From: Mytilus galloprovincialis
Lineage: Eukaryota > Mollusca > Bivalvia > Mytilida > Mytilidae
Assembly: GCF_965363235.1 (NCBI RefSeq)
Contig: NC_134847.1
Coordinates: forward strand, 51,708,805 to 51,772,804
Length of the DNA: 64,000 nucleotides
Direction of reading: 5' to 3'
The notes beneath the pieces are model-generated. The model made no database searches. It was not told the DNA's origin and saw only the letters and a list, made by a program, of their open reading frames with translations. The position numbers and the translations under genes were made by a program. Positions 60,801-64,000 of this stretch are shown here, in pieces (position 1 is the stretch's first letter; every line of letters starts with the position of its first letter).

Positions 60801-61096
60801 TAAAGGAAGGTCCAAAACCAGACCCAAAAAGCTCAAAAAAGTTCATAGTCAAAGTTCAGTCAGGTCAGGAATATGGACCATTTGATCCACTGAAAATTCT
60901 TGTGCTTTACGATAGAAGCGTGACGTTAGACATTAAGCTATCAAACCCTGAACTTTATTGTCTTGTAAATGAATGTGGCATTCTTGCGGGTGAATCACTC
61001 TCAACAAAGAAAATATTTTGTTGGGCTTCTTTCAAAGACAATGGTTCAATCCTTTGTATTCATACGGACAATTTACCTCCATTTCAAACATGGTAA
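33727..61096 (+). CDS. HEPN-STAND-TPR-beta-helix-MYND protein (whole gene)
   Basis: Four coding exons (33727-33808, 37444-37862, 56020-~56194, 56838-61096) give about 1644 aa. Order: HEPN-like domain (aa ~29-225, motif R173-N-x3-H178), coiled coil (~240-395), STAND/NB-ARC NTPase (P-loop GLGGCGKT 438-445, Walker B 'WLLIIDNAD' ~510, 'GLPLAL' ~602, 'VHRLVQ' ~744), TPR (~919-1002), right-handed beta-helix (~1066-1408), MYND finger (1474-1512) and a ~130-aa tail. HEPN domains are often RNases and STAND NTPases are signal-triggered oligomerising switches; both facts come from the families. I infer a cytosolic innate-immune or stress sensor in which the switch activates HEPN. Exon phases agree throughout. 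Introns 1-3 contain transposons. The joining is predicted, not observed; the exon 3 donor is the weakest point. Confidence 0.75.
34612..35943 (+). mobile_element. Cassette-bearing element B in intron 1
   Basis: It starts with a hairpin atatgaccgcaaaaaaaatt followed by gcggtcgtat, then gtcgtcgtcg words. It has cassettes shared with element A ('aataagttgtgtataagta', 'acaagcatttttgtagtttc') and ends in ctgcgctctgcggagcatct, a GC-rich 3' hairpin (gctc-tgcg-gagc). The last 34 bases of the window (63966-64000) are the reverse complement of this end, so at least three family members are present. No transposase; Helitron-like by structure only. Confidence 0.65.
36870..37140 (+). repeat. Dispersed repeat family M5
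   Basis: It shares 'aaataaactgacaacacca', 'gcagatcctgctccacatgt' and 'ctcatgttattacaaa' with 2735-2930 and 55690-55870. Confidence 0.65.
37444..37862 (+). CDS. HEPN-STAND gene, exon 2 (N-terminal half of HEPN)
   Basis: The acceptor atatttcatttcag precedes 37444. Two bases complete the split Val codon and 139 codons follow, ending at AAG with a donor GTTTGT (phase 0). Residues include 'KKRWLIVGICVHTIVAPALR' and 'HMAHFTGFDHTCDSSALLGL', a helical pattern I associate with the DZIP3-like HEPN family in molluscan proteins. That family assignment is recognition from pattern and should be tested. Continuing past the donor gives only nine more residues and a stop. Confidence 0.7.
38391..38566. repeat. 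Tandem palindrome array, left arm
   Basis: About eight ~21-bp units of gtcgtaattacgac followed by atagcat or ataacat. The 14-bp core is a perfect palindrome; later units have aatttc or ttattt variants. Strong cruciform potential. Possible transposase binding array. Confidence 0.9.
41270..41395. repeat. Inner inverted repeat, left arm (gaaccgaaaaggaccgaaaa)
   Basis: It begins ttacagaaaagagcgacgat and continues as tandem 10-bp words gaaccgaaaa/ggaccgaaaa. It is the reverse complement of 42574-42690. Together they bound a ~1.4-kb segment nested in the 5.4-kb element. Confidence 0.85.
42345..42530 (+). mobile_element. tRNA-derived SINE
   Basis: It starts gcccaggtggtcgtgtggtc with an A-box-like tggtctagcggg and a perfect B-box ggttcgaatcc at ~42416-42427. 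This is followed by a non-tRNA body (aatttgcgaaagcaaattta, gttgggttgatgtttagacg) and a TA-repeat tail (42505-42528). Pol III promoter plus body plus simple tail is the SINE layout. It lies between the inner inverted repeats. Confidence 0.75.
42574..42690. repeat. Inner inverted repeat, right arm
   Basis: ttcggttcttttcggtcctt words ending in ctgtaaatcgtcgctctttt, reverse complement of the left arm at 41270-41395. Confidence 0.85.
43562..43728. repeat. Tandem palindrome array, right arm
   Basis: Units of tgtcgttattacgacatagc and tgtcgaaattacgacat, the inverted counterpart of 38391-38566. Confidence 0.9.
43777..44887. other. Intronic AT-rich spacer between the two large elements
   Basis: No gene, RNA or complete repeat is recognised. 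A GC-richer stretch near 44051-44145 (cccaccgtcgaagtcgaagg, ccgtccgacttgtctctgtc) looks like a repeat fragment but has no second copy in this window. Confidence 0.5.
45614..45621 (+). promoter_or_regulatory. LTR TATA box
   Basis: tataaata in the second half of the LTR, a likely Pol II core promoter placing the start of R near 45645. Only consensus evidence. Confidence 0.45.
46191..46196 (+). terminator. LTR polyadenylation signal
   Basis: gaaataaagaac, followed by a GT-rich stretch gtgtttgtgttta, which is the usual downstream element. Together with the TATA box this implies a long R (~570 bp) and a very short U5. Confidence 0.5.
46261..46273 (+). other. Primer-binding site, lysine-tRNA type
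   Basis: TGGCGCCCAACGT matches the complement of the 3' end of the animal tRNA-Lys(1,2) over 13 bases, three bases after the LTR end. The extra bases between CA and TGG are expected because integrase trims the ends before insertion. Confidence 0.75.
46274..48334 (+). other. Untranslated leader of the retrotransposon
   Basis: A 2.06-kb AT-rich leader with many potential upstream starts but no coding signal. The 104-codon frame at 46260-46574 starts in the PBS with a TTG and is not called. The leader is unusually long, so ribosome access to gag may need splicing or internal entry. Confidence 0.6.
48335..49444 (+). CDS. gag: Gag polyprotein
   Basis: 369 aa from the ATG at 48335 (the frame is open a further 21 bp upstream only through a TTG). 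It forms the particle and packages element RNA. The charged N-terminus (MPKENTISEEDFALLQLLKK) is followed by a capsid-like helical region (residues ~75-255; 'YAFWRYEVCGLMEDKVYD', 'GLKTELKDISGHKYDTIKDF'), an Arg/Gly-rich stretch ('RGRGRGYINYRGQNNNR') and one CCHC zinc knuckle C334-x2-C337-x4-H342-x4-C347. This is the standard Metaviridae Gag layout. It overlaps pol, which is entered by -1 frameshifting at 49405. The stop is at 49442-49444. Confidence 0.93.
   Translation: MPKENTISEEDFALLQLLKKEVKEKPKGDDVQGLKDWMKEYLATSGEIVTPKEESQEKETSKTKTTVTYTNMRDPPKVTNFSGSNSKGEATYAFWRYEVCGLMEDKVYDTDNISYAVRKSLKGEAGTIVMHLGPKASLPDIIHKLDSIYGDVEKKEDLLAQFYRARQGDDESVTKWSCRLEDIIGKAIEKGMVQHKDANTMLHSMLWSGLKTELKDISGHKYDTIKDFDELRIALRHIERDHEERKTSKKPQTAKAAAISEPINNTSEFEEVKGLIQQLTTRFDRMETDYRGRGRGYINYRGQNNNRYTDTRQRRWQDRSKPQASSANQDERRCFRCGKPGHLKLGCIEKLDKDGKPLNFKKSMEQDHR
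49402..53760 (+). CDS. pol: Pol polyprotein (PR-RT-RNase H-IN), expressed by -1 frameshift
   Basis: The frame is open from 49402, right after a stop at 49399-49401, so Pol is made as a Gag-Pol fusion; a TTG at 49495 is not a credible start. Domains in order: retropepsin with LLDTGST (Asp codon 49558), reverse transcriptase with 'CVDMKSGYHQVEI' and the FIDD catalytic box near 50890, RNase H beginning 'ELHTDASGTALGAVLY', integrase with the zinc motif 'HNDMGHPGK...CGRCIKRK' near 52110-52240 and D,D-35-E residues near 52309, 52486 and 52590 ('CLDF', 'HSDQGANF', 'GMCERFNRTL'). A GPY-like module and a ~190-aa acidic tail containing 'RRSGRDRKPPAWI' follow. No stop or missing catalytic residue is seen. 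It ends 42 bp before the 3' LTR. Confidence 0.95.
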   Translation, partial: TFKLQEVYGAGPSIDLCTSGTASGPYSLPPGLHGKPTETEVVLYGKTVKTLLDTGSTVSTISHTYYHSNLTDIPLLHMNELLDIECADGKQLPYEGYLETEIILPHQTNTYPCLLLVIPDSNYNTQIPLLLGTNTLQPVMESLKDQHGTRFLQSCNLTTPWYLTFRSITLREKELSRNDNALAIVRNAVNKPVTIKPNSTIKIEGYTDKEIPYSTTAAMLHSSELQPNWKDLDIEPILLDYRYRNNGKIYVQIANVTTRTITIQPKAVLCAIQPVNIEQQPTDTSSTSSILEQVEITESDLTEDQLDRGIEFIKSFEDIFAKNDEDIGNTEVKHHIDLIDTRPFKQRYRRTPPAMYDEVKSHLRQLLSNGTIRPSHSPYASNVVLVRKKNGKLRLCVDYRQLNNLTIKDSYALPRIEDLLDSLAGSTFFTCVDMKSGYHQVEILEEHKERTAFTVGPLGFFEYNRMPFGLTNSPATYQRMMEECLSDLHLKICCIFIDDVIIFGKTFEEQLENLRLVFDRIRQHNMKLAPDKCSFFKRKVKYVGHVVSADGVEIDPAKTEKVVSWPKPTNPEDVRRFLGFVGYYRRFIKQFSQISKPLTDLMPNPTVKKSSKKHQQKPWQWGEGQESAFKRLKELLISAPILGYANSELPYELHTDASGTALGAVLYQEQQGIKRVISYASRGLTKSEKRYPPHKLEFLALKWAVSDKFKDYLYGSNFTVLTDNNPMTYVLTTAKLDATGHRWLAALAAFNFNIVYRPGKKNGDADGLSRLPQPTDKDSTNRETISIESVKTICNSILPGAYIDSLAVNPTVIPSQEEDIPDTETVDWAAAQAMDTTIKSLIKYVIEGKKPTTADIGPTPLLRQFQYLKMKDGVLYREVTIGEDRKSQLVLPSANISVVLEALHNDMGHPGKDRTLSLIRDRFYWPGMDKDVEDWIQQCGRCIKRKTPARQRAPLVSIETQFPLQLVCLDFLTLEQSKGGHQNILVITDHFTRYAQAVTTRNQTAKTTAQALFDNFILHYGIPQRIHSDQGANFESKVIKELCNLTGMKKSRTTPYHPMGNGMCERFNRTLLGMLGTLESHQKANWKLYVSPMVHAYNCTRHESTGVAPYFLMFGRNPRLPIDLAFGLHKDTKLPTTQYVKDLRDRLSHAYQLAAETSKIAQANQKEGYDLRVRGAAVQKGDRVLVKIVAFDGKHKLADTWEDTPYVVIDQPNLDIPVFTVVKENGEGRTRNLHRNLLLPVGYIREETPTVIPKPVPRPRTRLQRTIAEHRTTSSESSDESSDESVDYFDVDYVLERTVDSEPTFTDEPAVDATEPAQDAFIPLGDAQPEGNQGPEMETASGSASDIDGDVIPQEYTPVEQEEQPQELEMSPVPVRRSGRDRKPPAWISSGLYDISAIGTTSVGHTITEEHSKPTAEWQEKAEYITSLARTPLFSGLQREAALAILDIVNHH
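49405..49411 (+). promoter_or_regulatory. -1 ribosomal frameshift slippery site TTTAAAC
   Basis: T-TTA-AAC is in phase with gag codons CCT-TTA-AAC and reads TTT-AAA after a -1 slip into pol. It lies 3 nt after the last pol-frame stop and 30 nt before the gag stop. Nine bases downstream a stem can form (tct-atgg at 49421-49427 with ccat and aga at 49435-49445). Confidence 0.85.
53793..53802 (+). promoter_or_regulatory. Polypurine tract
   Basis: ggggggaa followed by tg directly before the 3' LTR; primes plus-strand DNA synthesis. The two bases TG between tract and LTR fit end trimming by integrase. Confidence 0.8.
53803..55172 (+). repeat. 3' LTR (1370 bp)
   Basis: Identical to 44888-46257 in length and, as far as I can compare by eye, in sequence except for one base at 54181. 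Confidence 0.95.
55187..55870 (+). repeat. Dispersed M1, M4 and M5 fragments in tandem
   Basis: 55187-55412 matches M1 (ttgtctcattgggaatcctg), 55412-55690 matches M4 (aaaatactgaactccgaag, tttgtacaggcattttc) and 55690-55870 matches M5 (cagaacctgctccacat). The same order suggests they are parts of one longer family. Confidence 0.65.
56020..56194 (+). CDS. HEPN-STAND gene, exon 3 (HEPN catalytic motif)
   Basis: The acceptor tattatttactttatttag precedes 56020, phase 0, matching exon 2. The exon encodes 'IRSDIRNPWAHCDFSQWDAN' and on to 'LGDLTIWETNGK'. The R-N-x3-H motif (R173, H178 in the joined protein) is the HEPN signature. A phase-1 end is required by exon 4; GT at 56195 satisfies it, but GTTATT is a weak donor. 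The alternative GT at 56193 gives the wrong phase. The exon end is therefore uncertain by a few bases. Confidence 0.7.
56505..56645 (+). repeat. Dispersed repeat family M2 in intron 3
   Basis: acgccagacgcgtgtttcgt, tcatcagtgacgctcgaatc and gttgaagagcattga match 33375-33510 and, inverted, 30-135. Confidence 0.7.
56838..61096 (+). CDS. HEPN-STAND gene, exon 4 (coiled coil, NTPase, TPR, beta-helix, MYND)
   Basis: The acceptor ctgtttttccacag precedes 56838. GC completes a split codon and 1418 codons follow to TAA at 61094. The frame is uninterrupted for 4.25 kb, strong evidence of a real gene. Coiled coil at 56876-57340; NTPase with P-loop at 57473-57496 and Walker B 'LLIIDNAD' at ~57689; helical arm with 'VHRLVQEVIRD'; TPR 'GNDAFRENRYHDAIQYYTEG' (58930-59170), of the co-chaperone type; beta-helix coils of ~22 residues with Gly/Asn turns, e.g. 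'VSGNRIVENWLWGMMI' (59356-60380); MYND finger beginning CCFCYRSS and ending HRHMC (60581-60697); a tail with no recognised fold. The beta-helix resembles the CASH/pectate-lyase type. Single-exon coding of all these domains suggests retroposition or intron loss in its history. Confidence 0.9.
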
Positions 61097-61549
61097 TGTA
61101 ACTTGTGATGAATTTTCAAATATTTGTACTGAGCCTCAATTTATATTTATTCAATAGAAATCACTCGTGATATGATTAGTCATTAACAGTTGTGTGTATT
61201 TTACTTTTTGTATAAAAGAAAACATACACGTTAAACTTAAATACAGAACACGGTACAAAGTTTTCTCTGATATTAAACTATTTCTGTTCCTGATTTTCTT
61301 ATTACAACCGAAACCGATATGTGATATATACTAATGGTAACGGTATAGGATTCGACTCGGAACTTGTCAAATATTGGTTATATCTATTTTGTGGAAAACA
61401 AAAGGGCCTGGAATAACGAAATATTTAATTAACCACGTTGTCCTATATAGTAGTTATGACTAAAGTTGAATTATTTCATTAGTCGTGTTTATGTCATGTT
61501 GGCTAACAAATTAGACCTCGTAATTATAGTAGTAAAGATATACAAATTA

Positions 61550-61720
61550 AAATGTGATCGCAATACTGGTCTAACTCCAAGGAAAATTCAAAATGGAAAC
61601 TTCCTAATCGTATGGCTAAATCAAAAGGTCAAAACAGACCAAACTAATGATTAACATATTTTTGACTTGCATTGGTACAGGCATTTTCTTATGGTCGATA
61701 AAGCATGACGCGATATTTGA
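61550..61720 (+). repeat. Dispersed repeat family M4 fragment
   Basis: Contains aaggaaaattcaaaatggaa and ggtacaggcattttctta, matching 3870-4640 and 55412-55690. Confidence 0.6.
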
Positions 61721-62571
61721 AACCCAAGTAGAAAATTTATTTGGATTAATGCCATACTTGAAATATTAAAACATTTTTTGCGTTTTCATTTGATCGAGAC
61801 TAAGTAATGAATATATGTATCAGAGCTGGTATGCAAAAAACTCGTACGTTAAGATATATAATCGTAGTACTACATGTGTATTCATTAATAAGGGGGGGGG
61901 GGGGAGTGAAACAAAGGGATGCAGGAAAAAACAGTTTCGTTTACTAATCCAGAACTCAAAAAGTCATTCTTATACAGGTAGAACGATGTTTTTTAAAGTT
62001 AAATTAACTAATAACAGTTTTATCACGTCTTTGTTGTTTAACATCTATGTCGTCTGTCTGCTAAGTACCGAACATGTCCCATACCGAATATCGAAATATA
62101 ACTTAGAATATGACTGTTGTCTTTTAATGTTTCTGATATGGTTTCGATTGGATAATGTGTTATGTCTTATCGTTCGAAGTCTAAATAATTATAAAATTGC
62201 CTTTCACTACCCGTATTGCCATGAAAGTTTTTGGGAATGGTATTGTGAAAATAATTGCATAAAGTTTGAAATTGCATGTCTGTCACTGTTTGTGATATCA
62301 TGTTGTTGTTGTTCTACAGTTTGCATGTTGTGTCGACTATAGTGTTTGTTTGTACGTTTCTCTGTGAAGAGAGTTCATGCATGTGTTTGTGCTGTATATC
62401 TGTTACGTAGTGTTGTGATTTTAGATTTTTTTTCTCACCTTGTCATATAAGCAGGAGTTTTGGCTAGCCATAAAAACAGGTTCAACCCACCATTTCTTCT
62501 AAAATGTTCTATACCAAATCAGAAATATGACAGTTGTTATCAAATAGTTTGTTTCTTTGTAAGTTGGAGTT

Positions 62572-62920
62572 GGTTTTCATTGCACTTCAATGTTCCTGAT
62601 GTTCGTTTGTTTCCTCTTATAATTGGCATGTTTCCATCGGTTTTCATTGCACTTCAATGACCCTGATGTTCGTTTGTTTTCCCCTTATAATTGGCATGTT
62701 TCCATCGGTTTTCATTGCACTTCAATGTCCCTGATGTTCATTTGTTTCCCCCTTATAATTGTCATGTTTCCATCGGTTTTCATTGCACTTCAATGTTCCT
62801 GATGTTCGTTTGTTTTCCTCTTATAATTGGCATGTTTCCATCGGTTTTCATTGCACTTCAATGTTCCTGATGTTCGTTTGTTTTCCCCTTATAATTGGCA
62901 TGTTTCCATCGGTTTTAGTT
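62572..62920 (+). repeat. 68-bp tandem repeat, 5 copies
   Basis: ttttcattgcacttcaatg begins units near 62572, 62641, 62709, 62777 and 62845 (periods 69, 68, 68, 68). Units also share cctgatgttcgtttg and ttggcatgtttccatcgg. Few substitutions, so the array is young. Confidence 0.9.
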
Positions 62921-63304
62921 TGTAACCCGGTTTTGTTTTCTCTAAATCGAATTATGACTTTTGAACACCAGTATACTATTGTTGCTTTTATTCATACATA
63001 TATTTTGGGTTCAAACCAGATTTGCCAATTAGTATGTGTTTGTTCTCCATAGAGCAAGCAGCATTTGGGAGTAAGGGCAAAGATTGGTTTGCCTTGGAGT
63101 CATTAATAAATAGAATGGCATGTCTTCCTGCAAACTGTTACCTTGTTAATTAGCACATTGAAGGTTTAGGACTAAGAAGGGTTTATAGTCATACATAGAT
63201 TTTATGTTCTTGTCATAAAAAATCCTTTTAATTTGCCACTAGACATTAAACAGTCGTCCATCATAATCAGCATGGTATGTATAAATATGATCTTAATTTG
63301 CCAC

Positions 63305-63460
63305 TAAAAAGTAATATCACAAAAATACTTAACACCAAGGAAAATTCAAAATGGAAAGTCCCTAATCAAATGGCAAAATCATAAGCTTAAACACATCAAA
63401 CGAATGGGAAACTGTCATATTCCTGACTTGGTACAGGCATTTTCTTAAGTAGAAAACAGT
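63305..63460 (+). repeat. Dispersed repeat family M4 fragment
   Basis: Contains aaaaatacttaacaccaagg, caaatggcaaaatca and ggtacaggcattttctta, as in the other M4 copies. Confidence 0.6.
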
Positions 63461-63965
63461 GGATTAATTGTATAACTTTATGTATGAAGGTGCAAATATT
63501 TAAAGAAGACAGCCATCTGTAATGATTGACGTCAAAAGGATGTATCACATGTATCGGAAGTGATGGTAACAGCTGGTACTGCCCTTCATGGTAAAGTAGG
63601 CTACATATAAATGATAAAACTATATTAAGTATTTTTTAATATTTTTTATTTTTCAAATTGGAGGACCAGATTTAATGATATTTTTTATACTATTTTTGTA
63701 CATTTTTTTAAATTTCATGATATGCAAAAATCAAAAGAGAGTTCATTTTTACATAAATTTGTAAAATTTATAAATTCTATTTATAACCATAAGAATAATT
63801 ATATATGTCATCATGTACAAATTTTTATTCAATAAATTTAACCCCAATTATCCCTATAATTTGACACTGGTAAACTGGCAAAAAAGTTTGCAATAAATCT
63901 ATCATCTGAACCTTTCTATTAGAATGACTAAATGCATATATAATCTAATCATCCTAAAATTTTAA

Positions 63966-64000
63966 AAACCAGATGCTCCGCAGGGCGTAGCTTTATACGA
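63966..64000 (-). mobile_element. Edge of a third cassette-bearing element (partial)
   Basis: ccagatgctccgcagggcgt is the reverse complement of the 3' end of the 34612-35943 element. The rest lies outside the window. Confidence 0.55.

Larger units (their letters stand above)
61097..64000. other. Non-coding 3' flank
   Basis: The 3' UTR of the HEPN-STAND gene begins here; I find no convincing AATAAA in the first 200 bp. Then M4 fragments (61550-61720 and 63305-63460), a 13-base G run (61892-61904), a 68-bp tandem repeat and AT-rich DNA. The 175-codon frame at 61815-62342 crosses the G run and has no motif. Confidence 0.55.

Noticed and set aside
61815..62342. 175-codon frame downstream of the HEPN-STAND gene
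   Set aside because: Crosses a 13-base G run, has no recognisable domain and no splice context; Cys-rich end is low complexity.

Overview
The window looks like eukaryotic, AT-rich genomic DNA from a marine bivalve, most likely a mussel (Mytilus type). The evidence is spliced genes with GT-AG introns, no prokaryotic operons, a very high load of transposons and satellites, and many dispersed fragments of the kind I associate with mussel genomes. The species call is an inference from those repeats and from the gene families, not a measurement.

Two host genes can be supported. (1) A two-exon + strand gene (exons 5714-5751 and 7230-8295) encodes a protein of about 367 aa with TPR-like helices at its C-terminus; its function is unknown. 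(2) A four-exon + strand gene spans 33727-61096 (exons 33727-33808, 37444-37862, 56020-~56194 and 56838-61096). It encodes a protein of about 1644 aa with the order HEPN (R-N-x3-H motif), coiled coil, STAND/NB-ARC NTPase, TPR, right-handed beta-helix and MYND zinc finger. I read it as a candidate innate-immune or RNA-conflict sensor and it is the most interesting object here. All its exons are open and their phases agree, although intron 2 (18.2 kb) holds two large transposons.

Mobile elements make up much of the rest. 10.7-12.4 kb and 16.6-21.6 kb hold inverted arrays of a 19-bp-based minisatellite; the second array is split by a 2.3-kb element built of ~500-bp cassettes with terminal hairpins (17514-19808). 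25608-29675 is a minus-strand Ty3/gypsy-type LTR element with near-identical LTRs and a 5-bp target duplication. Its interior is scrambled, its PBS is inverted and displaced, and a C2H2 zinc-finger/coiled-coil ORF sits in the env position. 29729-30911 is a TA-flanked MITE with tandemly repeated ends. 31.0-33.0 kb is a ~190-bp satellite interrupted by a 0.94-kb element. 38352-43768 is a 5.4-kb element with ~640-bp inverted repeats, an 8-bp target duplication and arrays of a perfect 14-bp palindrome. 44888-55172 is an apparently intact 10.3-kb Ty3/gypsy-type retrotransposon with 1370-bp LTRs differing at one base, a Lys-type PBS, gag, pol and a canonical T-TTA-AAC -1 frameshift site.

The remaining intervals (1-5.7, 8.3-10.7, 12.4-16.2, 21.6-25.6 and 61.1-64 kb) are non-coding as far as I can see and contain dispersed repeat fragments, tRNA-derived elements, small hairpins and short tandem arrays. 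Large open frames inside the minisatellites are artefacts of repeat periodicity and are not called as genes.
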